A stretch of DNA of 64,000 nucleotides from Malania oleifera (Eukaryota > Streptophyta > Magnoliopsida > Santalales > Ximeniaceae). The translations under genes and the position numbers were made by a program. Within the stretch, counting starts at the first letter, position 1. Every line of letters starts with the position of its first letter. The notes beneath the pieces were generated by a model that saw only the letters and a list, made by a program, of their open reading frames with translations, did not search any database and was not told the DNA's origin. Shown one piece after another: positions 10,994 through 23,498 of this stretch. The DNA is taken from positions 16,329,388 to 16,393,387 of the forward strand of contig NC_080418.1 of the NCBI RefSeq assembly GCF_029873635.1, in the 5' to 3' direction.

Positions 10994-12583
10994 TAGTATC
11001 AGAGTGTGATCCAACCTATACCTTATCATACTCGGCCATCGCTGGAAAGCACCCTCCTGTTGCTGCCCTTCTCAAAACCATCACAATCCATCATTATTTC
11101 ACAAAACTAACCATATAGCCAAAAACAGAATCCTATGAAACATAATCCTACAAAATCCCATTGCTGGAAACTCCCTATACACCACCACTCGCCGACCAAC
11201 TGTATGCAGTCTTGACCCCACGCGCCGACACGTGAAAGTGATTCTAGTCACCTTTTTCTGATTGTTTCCTCCAGCATGTTCTGATTCCTTCCCTGGAGCA
11301 TATTTTCAAGCTGTTGGGCATGTTTTTTTCTCAAGTTTCCGACCTCTTTCAACCATTAACTCTTGCTAATCCATTAGTTGTTGTTCGGTGTTCGTAAGGG
11401 CTTTTCTGAGTTTCTTGGAGCAGTGGCAGTGCTCATAAGCAGATTTGTGAGGCTATGGCAGTGTTATATTAGTTTGTAGGTGGTTCGCCTCGTCCGTGGT
11501 TGGTTCGGTGCTTTATACAGGTTTGCAGTTTTTGGTGGAAATCGACATAACCAACCCAATCAAACTAGTTTGGCCCAATCGGTTCAGTTTCGTAATAAAT
11601 TCGGTTTGGTTTGGTCTTAATTATCCTATCAAAATAAAATCGGATTAGTTTTTCCAGAACAATTTTTGGTTTGAAACGACCAAAGTTTTCCAATTTAGTA
11701 CAGTAGCCCAACCTTTGACGACCCAGCCACCCGATCCCTCTGTGCTTGCAGCTTGTAGCCTTGCATCTTACTCACCCTGACGGAACAATTGTGGTTCTTG
11801 GTAGTAATTTGGGGGGCCTTAGAATGGGTACTGAGGGAGTGAGGGTGTATTCTTTTGAACGACATCAAAGCTTCGTAGGGAGAATGCCAGAACGGGGCAT
11901 GAGGAGAGAATGATTGAACGAAGCAGCCAAAGAGAATGGGGTTAGTTAAGGAGAAGCCAAGATCATCATAGTATCACTCCTTGAAATCAACAAATTTGTT
12001 TGAGAAGGACTCGTTATGACGATTCAAATGCTACACTAGTTTATTATCTTCTTTGATTGCTAGTGGTCCATTAGATTTGGATGCAATGGAGAAGTGTACT
12101 ATCCCTCCAAAACTTTTGCAAAGGAGGGCGGTTCGTGTTGGATCTAGACACTACCACTAGCAGGAGCCTTCAAGGTTTGGGTATCTTGAACCAACTCTAG
12201 TGCTTCTTCCTTTTCTTATTTGGTCTTTTATTCTTTTTTTGTAGTCGTCAATTGCAAGTTTCAACACAGCCACACACTCATGCAGGTTGGGATGGAAGCA
12301 CTGTTGAAAAGGGAGGGAATTGAACCAAACCGTAGACCCTTTTGATTTTGTAAAACCTCAGTTTGGTTCAGTTTTTGCCATGAAGAACCGAATTAAATCG
12401 GTTCGATTTAGTTTGTTCTCATACAAAATCCAAAAAATTTGGCTCTTCATTTTTTCGAATCGAATCAACCGAGTTGACCGATTACACACCCTTAGTGCTT
12501 CACCTTGTTTGTAGTGGTCCCAATTAGTTTTGACTGTTTATCTTGTTTGACAGTGGTATCGCTGCTAGTTTGTGAGTGTTGGG
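10994..12583 (+). other. Copia leader region with a probable nested non-autonomous insertion
   Basis: The leader between primer-binding site and gag is unusually long at 1.6 kb. Within about 11535-12495 the text changes character: both edges are rich in AACCGAAT/ATTCGGTT-type motifs (TTCGGTTTGGTTTGG near 11600, AATCGGTTCGATTTAG near 12392). This suggests a nested TIR or repeat element, but no clean inverted repeats or target duplication could be drawn. Confidence 0.35.
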
Positions 12584-13700
12584 ATGGAGTCTATGATGCC
12601 ACAAATAACAACTGAAAAGTTGGATGGAAAGAATTATGTTCAGTGGTCTAAGGCTGTTTGGGTTTATTTAGCAAGATTAGGAAAATCTAGCCACTTGCTC
12701 CAATTTGGTCCTTCTGATGAGAAGAGAAAAGAAGTGTGGATTTAGGAAGATGCCTTGATTGTTTCCCTCGTGTGGAATTTGATGGAGCCCCAGATTGCAC
12801 GGATGTGCATGCAACTAAATACATGTAAGGATATTTGGGATTTTGCCAAGCTTAAACTGTTAGCTTGTAGGCTAAACAATGTATATCAAGCCTTAACACT
12901 CCTCCGCACATGCAGTGTAACCCAACAACACATAGAGAGATAAATACAAGGTAGATAACACCCATTATAGGGAATACAATAATTTTTTAAAACACCACAT
13001 AATAAATGCAAGTGAAAAGACTAACCTAGAACCTCCTAGTAATTAACTTTGATACCATGTTAGATTACTACTTTACCTAAAAGCTTAAGCTATTAGGTTG
13101 TAGGCTAAACAGTGTATATCAAGCTTTAATAGTAACTTGCACGTTTGTATGATTAATCTGAGGAGTACTTTCAGTTACAACAAGGAGATAGGAGCATTAC
13201 AGGTTATTTTGGAGAGATGAAGCGTATTCATGAGGAGCTTAACATCGTGCAACCTATAACCACCGATGTTCGTGAATGTAGAAGCAGAGGGAGCAGATGA
13301 CAGTTCTTTGGGTTCTAGCGAGCTTGAAACTTGAGTTTGAGGCAGTCTAGTCCCAGATATGTAGTAGTGTAGAGTTGCCATAACTTGTCAATGTTTATTC
13401 TCATGTCCTTCATGCTTCCTTTAGCACACATTCTCTTGTTCTTGCATCTGGCTCTGAGAGGACAACCTTTTCCACACATGGTGATCCTAGTTTTTTGCCA
13501 CACAATTGCAGAAGTTATCAGGTGGTTCAAGCAAATGTTGGGGTAGAGATGGACGAGGTAGAGACCCTCCTGCAAGCGCACCCATTGTGGATGAGGTGAT
13601 CATACTATTAAGCAGTGTTGGGATCTCCATGGTAGACCTTCACGTGTTGCCAATGCCACCACCACTGACTCCACACCTTTAGGGCTAAGTGGGGGGCAAT
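12584..13700 (+). pseudogene. Copia gag, interrupted by a TRIM-like insertion
   Basis: The frame starts at ATG 12584 with text typical of copia gag (ITTEKLDGKNYVQWSKAVWVYL), then ARMCMQLNTCKDIWDFAK. It is broken by the insertion at 12845-13135 and resumes with GDRSITGYFGEMKRIHEEL near 13185-13245. A CCHC-like remnant (CDHTIKQCWDLHG) lies near 13590. There is a stop at about codon 55 and several frameshifts. Confidence 0.8.
12845..13135 (-). mobile_element. TRIM-like mini-LTR element nested in copia gag
   Basis: Two repeats of about 50-75 bp (12849-12899 and 13061-13133) share AAGCTTAA(A/G)CT(G/A)TTAG and GTATATCAAGC. They bracket only about 160 bp. TTTGATACCATGTTAG at the inner edge of the right repeat is the reverse complement of an LTR end plus an initiator-Met PBS. 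Gag reading is lost exactly here and resumes after it. The left repeat lacks its outer 25 bp. Confidence 0.65.
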
Positions 13701-14049
13701 GTATTGTATCTATGTCAGAGGAAGAGTATTCCAAATTCTAGCAGTATCAAGCATCACAAGAAGCTTCTCTACCTGTTGCATCTCTTGCCCAAATAGGTAA
13801 TCCCGCAACATGCATGTCATCCAATACTTCTTGTCTTTACTATCCTGAAAATTGACATTGTGTTACTCTTGTTGATGGATCCACCACTATCGATGAGGGA
13901 ATTAGGACTATAAATCCCTCTTCTTCAATTTCTCTTCCTTTGGTTTTGTATATTCCCAAGTTTTCTTTCAATCTTGTGCCCATTAGCAAGATTACCGAAT
14001 CCATGAATTGCTTAGTAACATTCTTCCTAATTTTGTGGTTATTTAGGAT

Positions 14050-15060
14050 TTGAAGATGAGGAAGATGATTGGCGGAGGGCGCGAAGCTGGTGGACTTTAT
14101 CGCTTTGAGCCACTATCTCCTTCTACCGCTTGCACTACTGCTGCCACACCTCACCAAATACATTGTCGCTTTGGTCATCCTTTGTTAGAAAAGTTGAAAC
14201 ATGTAGTTTCTAGTTTGAATTTTGTGTCTAGTCTGGATTGTGAGTCTTATTAGTTAGCAAAGCATCATCATGTCCCTTTTGCTTCCCGAGTCAATAAACA
14301 TGCTACAAGCCTTTTCATGTTAGTTCATGTTTGTGTCCAAGCTGGGTTTTCAGTACTTCGTAACCTTCGTGGATGATTATTCAAGGATGACTTGGCTATA
14401 TTTAATAAAAGATCGTTCTGAGTTATTTCATATTGTTGACTTTTCACATATATTTCATGTTAGTTCATGTTTGTGTCCAAGTTGAATTTTTGGTACTTTG
14501 TAACCTTTTTGGATGATTATTCAAGGATGACTTGGCTATATTTAATAAAAGATCGTTCTAAGTTATTTCATATATTTTATGCCTTTTGTTATGAAATAAA
14601 GAATCAATTTGTTTTGCCAGTTTGAATACTTTGAAGTGATAATGCTAAAAGTATTTCAGTACTTAATTCCCTACTTGTATGATTTAGTTTGGTATTTTTC
14701 ATCAGTCATCTTGTGCCCTCACTCCTCAACAAAATGGGGTTGCAAAGAGGAAAAATAGACATATCCTTAAAATCACTCACACCTTACTTTATCAAATACA
14801 TGTACCTAAAGTGTTTTGGAGTGATGTTGTGCTTACTACTTGCTATCTTATTAATAGGATGCCATCCTCTATTCTTAGTGGTAAAATTCCCTACTCCATT
14901 TAGTTTCCTAATTCACCTCTATTCTCTTTACCTCCTCGTATATTCAAGTGTGTGACCTTCGTTCATCAACTAATTCCTAGGGTGGATAAAGGATCCTCAT
15001 GCTATAAAATGTGTCTTTCTGAGCTACTCATTTATTCAAAAGGGATATTGTTGTTATAGT
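14050..15060 (+). pseudogene. Copia pre-integrase and integrase region
   Basis: GGLYRFEPLSPSTA and HCRFGHPLLEKL mark the GAG-pre-integrase zinc segment (HH then a partial CC), followed by degenerate integrase core text including FVDDYSRMTWLYL-like sequence, present twice because of a 140-bp tandem duplication. Stops interrupt every frame. Confidence 0.75.
14313..14592 (+). repeat. 140-bp tandem duplication within the copia integrase
   Basis: TTTCATGTTAGTTCATG starts at 14313 and again at 14453. Both copies run on through GGATGATTATTCAAGGATG and AAAAGATCGTTCT. Copies differ by few substitutions, so the duplication is young compared with the element's other damage. Confidence 0.9.
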
Positions 15061-15429
15061 CCTATGCTACATCACATCTTTGTTTCTGTAGATGTTACCT
15101 TCTTTGAATTTACATCGTACTACACTGAGTCCCTAAGTGCTTCTAATCCCAATGAGTCTCTTCCTTTGCTTAATCTTATAGATACTAGTTTGTTGTCCTT
15201 ACCCAATCAATCACTTGTGTCTCCATGTAGTTTGAGTCCTCATCGTCTCGATTGTCATAATTTGCAGGCGTATTCACGATAGTGGATCCAAGGAAGAGAG
15301 TCCATGATGTTGATCCTCCCATTGTTGTCCGAAAAGGTAAACACATGTACACAACATCCCATTTCCAACTATATTCGCTATAACTTCTTATCACTCTCCT
15401 ATTATTGTTTTGTTACTACTCTATAATTT

Positions 15430-16860
15430 TATGCTCTTCCTGAATCTGTTTCGGAAGCCTTAGCCCACCGTGGGTGGAGGAATGCCATGGTTGAAGAGAT
15501 GAATACTTTATTGGGCAACGATACTTGGGATTTGGTATCTCTTCCTCCTGACAAGTTTATGGTTAGTTGTTGTTAGGTGTACATTATGAAAAGTCGACCC
15601 TAGTAGTTCTATGGCTCGTTTGAAGGCACTTTTGTCGTTAAGGGGGTGTATGATTTGGATTATTTCAACATTTTTTCTCTGGTTGCCAAACTTACATTAG
15701 TATGTCTGTTCATATCCTTGGCTACCACTTTTTGGCCTCTGCATTTGTTAGATGTGAAGAATGCCGTCTAGGCGTCTTGCATGGTGATCTTGAGGAGGAG
15801 GTCTATATGGAGCAACTACTTAGGTTTGTTGCTCAAAGAGAGTCAGGCTTAGTGTGTTGGCTCAAGAAGACACTATATGGTTTAAATAGTCTCTCAGAGC
15901 ATGGTTTGGTCGATTCAATGTTGTAATACTTGAGTTTGGCCTTCAAAAGTGTGCAATGGATCATTCTGTGTTTAATTGTCATACTTCATCGGGTAGGATC
16001 ATTCTTATTGTGTATGTGGATGGTATTATTATTACAGGTGATGATGATAAGGTATTTAGAGCCTTAAACAATTTCTACAAATTACGTTTCGAACCAAAGA
16101 TTTGGGACCATTGAAATACTTTTTGGGTATAGAAGTATCTAGATCTTGTATGGAAATTATTTTGTCATAGAGGAAGTATGTTCTTGATCTGTTGGTTGAG
16201 ACTGGACAAATTGGTTGATACACCCATGGATCCTCACACCAATTTAGTGTTGGATATGGGTGATTTGTTGCCTAATCTTGCGTAATATAGGAGACTTATT
16301 GAAAAGTTGAATTATCTCACAGTCACTCACTTGGACATATCTTTTGCAACAAGTGTTAGTCACTTTCTAGATTCTCAGAGGACAAGTCATAGAGACGCAA
16401 TAATTTGCATCTTGAGATATCACAAAAGGTGCACCTGGAATCAATGTCACACTTATATTCAGGGATATACAAATGCAGATTTGGTTAGGTCACCTTTCGA
16501 CTGAAGATCCACAATCGGGAATGTATCTTGGTTGGTGGTAATTTGGTTTCTTGGGAGACTAAGGAACAAATTGTGATGGTCAGGTCAAGTGCTGAATCAG
16601 AGTATAGAAGCTATGACTCACACTACTTGTGAACTTTTTTGGTCAAAGAACATGTTGGACGAATTGGGTTTTCCACATTCCCAGTCCATGGAGTTGATGT
16701 GTGATAATCAAGTTGCTCTTCATATTGCCTTTAACCTGGTCTCCCATGAGCGAATGAAACACATTGAAGTTGATTTCCATTTTGTTTAGGAGAAACTTGT
16801 GCAAAAGCTCATTACTACCACTTATGTGAAGTTCTATATGCAGCTTGCTAATTTGTTTAC
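15430..16860 (+). pseudogene. Copia reverse transcriptase and RNase H
   Basis: HRGWRNAMVEEMNTLLGNDTW opens the RT near 15470. LDVKNAV with LHGDLEEEVYMEQ and LVCWLKKTLYGLN follow at 15740-15890. YVDGIIITGDD near 16010 is the YVDD box with the second Asp changed to Gly. RNase H remains as SAESEYR..TCELFWSKNMLDELG, CDNQVALHIA and HIEVDFHFV at 16590-16790. It cannot be active. Confidence 0.85.
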
Positions 16861-16932
16861 CAAAGCTTTTTTTTGGGGGGGGGTTGCTTAAGGTGGGAGC
16901 ATATGATATCTATGCTCTAGCATAAGGGGGAG

Positions 16933-17103
16933 TATTAATCGTTATTTTAGTCTTTTAGTATTATTATTAAGTGTGTTCGTATGTTTAATTGGTGAGAGTT
17001 AGCAAGGGTATTATGGTCATTAAAATGTGTTTGATTTGTATTATAAATAGAGGGAGAGACCTATCTTTGAGTTAGGTCCCTCATTTTAATCAAAATCTCA
17101 ACA
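16933..17103 (+). repeat. 3' LTR of the copia element
   Basis: See the 5' LTR; this copy ends TCTCAACA and is followed by TGACC. Confidence 0.85.
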
Positions 17104-18560
17104 TGACCTTAGTCCTTATTCAATTACCCTTTCGCACAATTTTATTGTATGACTTATAAGTTTAATTCCACGATCGTTATTACAATTTTGAATATCTCCA
17201 TTATTTTGTATATAGGCATTAAATTGTTTTTCCTCCATTTGTTAGACATTTTCTTAGTTTTTATAAGTGTGTTAAATAAATTAATTAGATATATAATTCC
17301 ATTATTACCTAGACATTTCCAAACTTCAATTGGGATATCATCCGGTTTTATAGCTTTTCCATTTTTTAATGCATACTTAACTTGATTAACTCTAATTTGC
17401 TAATAAATCTCAAGATTTTATCTTTTTCCTCATTTTTTAAATCTAACTTTAAGTGTCTACTTGGTTTTCACTAAATAGTTTACTAAAGTAATTTTGCCAT
17501 CTTTATTTTATGTTTTCTTCTTTAACCAAGATAATATCATACTTATTTTTTATGCATTTTACTTTAGCTAAGTTCTTGCGTTTTCTTTCTCCTTCTCTAG
17601 AAAGTTTAAATATGTCTTTTTCCCTTCTTTTGTATCTAATCTAGCATATAAAATTATTGTATGCTCTATGTTTAACTTCACTAACGACCTTTTTTTTGCA
17701 TTGTTTCTTGCCTTTTTTACACTTTTTTCAAAGTTTTCCATGTTTCTATATTTTTGTGATGTTTTATATCAAATTCTCCGTCTTTGCAACTTTTTGAACA
17801 TCTGGATTCCACCACCAACTTTCTTTACTAGTCAAATCTTCCTCTAAATTCACCTAAAATCTCTTTGCTACCTTTTTAATAGAGTTAGCTATCCTAAACG
17901 ATCTATCTCTTAGTTAGGCAAAAATCTATTTGACTTTTATTTTTTTCCTCTCTTGTAGGTTATTAAGTGTTCTTCCCTCTTCTTAAAGCATGATTTTATT
18001 GTAATAAGATCATATGACATGACAAAGTCTAAGATCATATCTTTGGACTCATTTTTATCTCCATATCCATGTCCTCCATGATCCTCTCATAAACTTTGCT
18101 GTCCTTTCCATTGTGTCCATTCAGATTAGCTCCTATGAATATTTTCGTAGTCCTTGATATCCCTCGTATAATACTATCTATATCCTCCCAAAATTGTCTT
18201 TTAAGGTTTTCTACTAAGCCTATTTGAGGAGCATAAGCACTAATGACATTTATCATCTCTTGACCTAAGATCATTTGATTTTTCTGATTCTATCTCATAC
18301 TCTTAACATCTACAACACTATTGTTTAGTCTTTGTCTATAATAATTCCTACCTCATTCTTATGTTTTTATTTTTTAGTATTCCAAAGTTTAAATCTTGAT
18401 TTTTCAATTTCTCTAGCTTTCTTCCCTGCCCACTTAGTCTTTTGAAGGCAAATTACATTAATGTTTCTTATAATCACTGTGTAAACTATCTCCATTATTC
18501 CATGTTGCTAATTTAACGGTAGTCTCTTAAACTAACTTCTTTACCAGCTCTCATCTAAAA
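17104..18560 (-). mobile_element. RTE-type LINE, 5' part (endonuclease and start of RT)
   Basis: On the minus strand, text near 18440 reads LQKTKWAG (LQETKW in family members), then 18274-18035 reads MINVISAYAPQIGL, FWEDIDSIIRG and IFIGANLNGHNGKD, matching the apurinic endonuclease domain with its SAYAPQ and D-N-G-H signatures (GANLN where GDLN is usual). Further down, WWWNPDVQKV near 17800 matches the linker before RT. It is collinear with the piece at 9690-10823 once the copia element is removed. Confidence 0.8.
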
Positions 18561-21060
18561 TGATGTGTCAATCCTCACATATTTGACTTTGTACCTAGGT
18601 GTTGACACAGTGCGTCGCTTTGGGGCACTACCTAGCCCACCCTTGCCCATTTTTTCGCTAGAACCAGGTGGTTATAAGTACAAAGTGTCTCTTGCAGGTG
18701 AAGCCCCAATGCATAAACAGTAAGGATTCATATATAGAGATTTGAGAAGTTCTACGCTCGCTACTAGCTACCCAATGCAACCCCCGTCTTTTACCCAATC
18801 TTGGGACTGGCTGTGCGTGAAAAGATTTAGGACATTGAGTGCATCATAAGCGGAGTTATATAGGATAAAGAAAACATAAAGAATAATTCTTTTAAGAAGT
18901 AAGGAATCAATGCAAGGTTGCTTTTGCTTTGAAGTTTGCATGAATAGCACAAGTGGTTCTTTTGACCCCTAATGGCTTCTTTTCTAATTTATGTTAGATT
19001 TTTATGTTAAAAATAGGTAAATGGACATCTCACTATGCGTACGCCAGAGGGTCTGAGTGTGAAACATGTGACTTTTGGGTTGAGGTATACACCCAACTAT
19101 CAAATGTGTTCATGTTTTAGGATTTGCTCATTTCAAAATATGCTTGGGGGCATTTTACGCTCGAAGAGCATTGAGGCGTGCCTTTAAAACACTTATTGTT
19201 GTTGTTTTTAGAAATGTCAAAGATATTAAGATCTAAAAAAACAAAGAATATTTTAATAAATAAAGTTGAATTGAAGTCATATATCGAAAGATTACAAAAT
19301 TAAATAATTCTAAATTATGGGAATTTTTCATTCCATTGATGCCACCAAAATATACCAAACATTGGAAGTGAATCAAATAAATGTGGTAACCAACACAGTA
19401 ATTGCATTTCAACAGCATTTCTAATCTTGTCTTATTATGTTCCTATTTTGATTCTTTCCAGCTTCAATTCTTTTTTGCAAACCAAGCATAGAATTAGAGT
19501 CAGGGTTTTGAGAGTGTGGTTATGCTTGAGGAAGGCATTAAAACAGTATCACCAATGACTGTTCGATAAACCCTAAAATCTGTGAGTTATGACTCGGCCT
19601 TAAATAAGTAAACGATCATTTATTTTTCACAGTTTTCTAAGAGAAATTCACTTGTTTCTCTTGGGAAATGACACTGACAGAAATAAAGCATCAACTTTTT
19701 ATTTCCAGATATTTAGATATTGAGAAAGCCCTTGTCGCCTCCTTGACACTCTCAGTCAAGTTAGCAAGGACAACTCGACAGCCTCAATTCAGTAGCTTCC
19801 TCAAGGCTGTCACTGATAATAAAATATTTTTAAATGCTAGCATTTAATTTTCCGTTCATACTCCTGATCAAATGAATAAAGATCCCTCACCTTAGGAGCC
19901 TACGTTTAGGGCATCCACAACTCTTTCTTAGGAGAGATTCTATCCTTGGATTGTTCAAAATTTATTGAGAACACAGCAAATAAATTCTCAAAATATTTAA
20001 TCTTCTAACATTTTAATATAGGTTTCCCTCATCATTCTACAAACACTCTTAGATAAATAAATGAGGACCCCCTCACCTTATGAAAGGCTCCAATATTGGA
20101 TTATTTACAAAACAATTAAAAAAAAAACAAAATGTTATTCTTTTAAATAAACAATCAAATGTAATTTTGCTTCTTACATTTGCAACTTTCAAGAGTTAAA
20201 TGTCCAAAAATGCTTTGGGGGGTTTTTAGGCACTTGTAGTCAGCCCCTTCTAAGGTTTTTGCACCTGAAAAGCATCGTGTACTCTGCCACTGCACGAGTC
20301 CTTGACATTGGACTAAGATTTTGTATTTTTGCATCTTTGTTCTTAGTTCTCCCATTTATATTTTATTCTTTCAAGGCTTCCATAATACTCTTAGGGTGAT
20401 CTAATAATTCTCATTTTGATATTTGATTATTTGGCATTTTATTCGATTTGAGTAGTTAGTATTTTCTTCTTTATTACTGGTTGATTTTTAAATGCTTAGT
20501 TAACTTGTATTCACATTTCCTCCTACTATTTTGTTCTTATTCCTCTTAGTTCTTTAAGTGTTACCATCTATTTTTTCGTTATTTATTTGGTCTTATGTTT
20601 TTGCTCCTTACTTACTCGGTCAGTATTATTGCTGTTATTATCATTATTGTTATTATGTTGCGTAACATATTTTAATTTTATCTTGTTTGTATTGTTTCAT
20701 TTTTTAAAGAACCTCCTTGGCATTCATGAGGTGATCTTTTGATTGCATTCTTTAACATTTCTTATTCCCCTTCACCCATTGAATCTCCTTGGTGGTCCAA
20801 TAATTCAAACTATTTGCTTTGTATTTTCTATCCCAATTAAAATTTCTTTGTTGATACCTTCCTTTTGTCTATCATATTTCTTCCTCCAATATTTTTAGTG
20901 TGGGCCTCCCTAATGATCTTTTGTTAGCTTAGGGTACTTTTTCATTTAATTATTTTCATGATTATTAATAATTTTTATTGATATTATTGTTCTTGGTTAT
21001 AGGTTATTATTAATAACTCTTGCTCTTGTAGTTTCTCCTGCTCTCTATTCTAGTTCTTGA
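18561..21060. other. Intergenic DNA, no gene recognised
   Basis: Short frames without recognisable domains. Composition varies but no terminal repeats or duplications were found. Confidence 0.4.
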
Positions 21061-22930
21061 TGGATTCATTCAAAGTTGGGTATGGAAGAAAACTTCTACA
21101 AATTGGTGGAGATGAATCCTTCAAGCTGGTGCAGATGAAAAGGTAAGCTTTAACTCTGCCCTTGGAAAAGGTGGAGGTAGGAGGCTTCATTTGATTGGAG
21201 GAGAAATCTTAGTTTTGCGGCCGGAGGATAAGGATTGCCATCTGCTGCAAGATGGGTTTATAAGTGCTTGCCATTGTTGTTATCTAGGTTGGAGTAGGTC
21301 ATGTCACTGGGAATTCTGCAAGATTCAGTACCGAGTGGCAATTAAATCAAATAAATATGGTTTATTTTTTATTTCCTGAAGCTGGAATTATAATCAAATG
21401 GCAAGGGTCAATCGATTTTCATTCCTGGCAGCATGGAAAGGGGAAAGCTGGTGTAGATTTCTGCAACAGATGCGGAAGCCCGTAGGATAGAAGGAGACAA
21501 GCAAAATTGAGGCTCAACGTGTGGGGAATCAAGACTTCTGGAGTGGAAGAAGGTTCTTTTCGCTATTGCAGAGACAGTGAAGGGTGGATGGTGTGGTGGG
21601 GGTTGTGGAAGTTACCAAACAAGAAGTTTTGGAACAGCTGTGGCTGGTGGTTTAAGAGGCTCTGGGGAAGCTTGGGAGTTTGTGAGAGGAAGGGGACAAA
21701 TAAGTGCGCTTCAGGCCTCAAATTTAATGGGCCAGGGATAATCAACGTTACAAATTACAATTAACCAGCTGTTTTTGGAGAATAAGCCATGGGCTTGTCA
21801 GGGAAGTGTGGCCCATTTGCAAAATGAATTTAGGAATAGATGCCAAACTGTTTTTCAAGGGCTTTCTACTAGGTCTTACAGGCTTGTAGGCCTTCTATAA
21901 GACTATAACACAAGAGGGTTGTTTGGGCTGCAATAGGACTGCTTCTTCTTTTCAGGGCCATGCCCATCCAAACTTGGGGACTCACAGTACATTTGAAGAG
22001 GGTTGTGCTACTGAACCCTCAAACTTAGTCCTTCCTTCAGAAGACTGGAAGTGTGGGAGAACATTGTGGGACAGTGGGTGAAATGATTGAACACAGCAGA
22101 ACCAGCCTTGGTCAAAGCCAACAAGGGGCTGAACTGGAGATGGGACAAGGAAGCATTGAAGAGTGTTGAGCCTATCAGAGAGGTTTCTAAGGAGGATGGT
22201 TGTCAGGAGGCCCACAAGGGATATAATGGAACGACTATGGCTATTCATGGTGAGAACCAAGATGGTGCAAATTCCAGCACTGATAAGTTGAGGTTGGGTA
22301 GGATGAAACATCCTCAGGTTGCTGAAAAATCAGTAAATTCAAAGGTTTACACTTGTCAGGGCCATGACAGTAGAGATAGAGGGATTTATTCTGTTGAGGG
22401 GATTTCAAAGGTTGCTGAGAGACCAATTAAATTCCTGAAAAGTAGTCATGGAAATTTTACATCAAGGGCTTGAGTAGGGTGAAAATAGATCTAAAAAAGA
22501 AGGTTAGTGAGGAAAATCCTACTATGAAGAAGAAATGGGGAGATGTACCAGGCGAAGGGGATTATTTGGATAGTGATTTTGATTATGATAGATGACTACT
22601 TACAGATGAGATTTGCTAGCAAGGAGGTTTGGATCAGATAATTCAGATTTTATGGGTGTGCCCTCCTTGAAGTCTCTATCTTCAGCGCGTGATGTAAAAG
22701 GAGATCTTGTTTGGGGAATGATGAAGCAAATGAGGGAGAAGACAAGATTGTGCAGGTTGAGACCAGTTTCTCTCCTTCCTTTGTGTGTCACTTTTGACAT
22801 TTTGTGGATAAAAAGGGCATGCAGTTTGTTGATTTAGAGGGAAAGGAGTCCATTTGGATGGCGGTAAAATCAAGGCTAGAAAGGGACAACAGGAACTGGC
22901 TAATTGCTTTATCAACTATGATGGGAAGGG
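21060..22930 (+). pseudogene. Retroelement ORF1-like stretch (tentative)
   Basis: The segment is less AT-rich than its surroundings and reads in broken frames as protein-like text. A stretch near 21580-21680, VEVTKQEVLEQLW followed by EALGKLGSL, recalls the DUF4283-type ORF1/gag proteins of plant L1 LINEs. A 128-codon open frame at 22087-22473 is Lys/Glu/Gly-rich and matches nothing recognised. It may be a LINE ORF1 with its linker, or a decayed host gene. Confidence 0.35.
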
Positions 22931-23080
22931 TTTAAAATGTGGTTTTCTTAGTTAGCATTTTGTTTGGGGGGCAGGCACTTGTGGTGTAGGTTTGCTTAGG
23001 TTCTGTTTTGGGGTTGGGTAGTTGTGGCTTGGGTTATATTATTATTATTATTATTTATTTATTTTTTGAGGATATCTTGT

Positions 23081-23475
23081 TGATGTAGGACAAGAAGTAA
23101 GACCTTGGGAGGATCCTTGCCAGAGAACAATCAAGAAGAGTTGGGTTAAGGAATTTTGGGGTTAAGTTAGTAGTTTATTATGTGTGTTTAGTATTAATTG
23201 GTATAGGATTATGTGTATTTGGGGGTTGTTTTTAATATTTGTGTAAAGTAGAGATATGTTTGTATGTAATGTAGTTTTAGGGTTTTAAGTGTAATTTCAC
23301 GTAAAGAGGTTTTCTTATAAATAGTTTGTGAAAGCCATGTTATAGGCATTTGTTGATGAATTTGAATTGAAGTGAAAGTGAGTTTCCTCCTGTTTCTCCT
23401 CTCTCCTCCCTTCCCCTTCTTTCTTCTCTTCTAATTTCTCCATGGCTGTAGAACCTTGATGCTGCCTTTGCATCA
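23081..23475 (+). repeat. 5' LTR of the non-autonomous element
   Basis: Contains a TATA-like CTTATAAATAGT near 23313 and a pyrimidine-rich 3' third. Confidence 0.92.
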
Positions 23476-23477
23476 TT

Positions 23478-23498
23478 TGGTATCAGAGCCCAACCACG
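23478..23498 (+). promoter_or_regulatory. Primer-binding site, initiator-Met tRNA type
   Basis: TGGTATCAGAGCCCAACC two bases downstream of the LTR end. Confidence 0.85.

Larger units (their letters stand above)
10824..17103 (+). mobile_element. Ty1/copia LTR retrotransposon, full length but decayed, inserted in the LINE
   Basis: LTRs of 170-171 bp (10824-10993 and 16933-17103) end in TCAACA and share most positions, including TATTATAAATAGAGGGAGA (a TATA-like box). Flanks TAACC and TGACC are probably a 5-bp duplication with one change. The 5' LTR is followed by TAGTATCAGAG, a primer-binding site with one change from TGGTATCAGAG. The 3' LTR is preceded by the polypurine CATAAGGGGGAG. Domains run in copia order: gag, integrase, reverse transcriptase, RNase H. 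There are many stops. It splits one LINE into two collinear pieces, so it is younger than the LINE. Confidence 0.88.
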
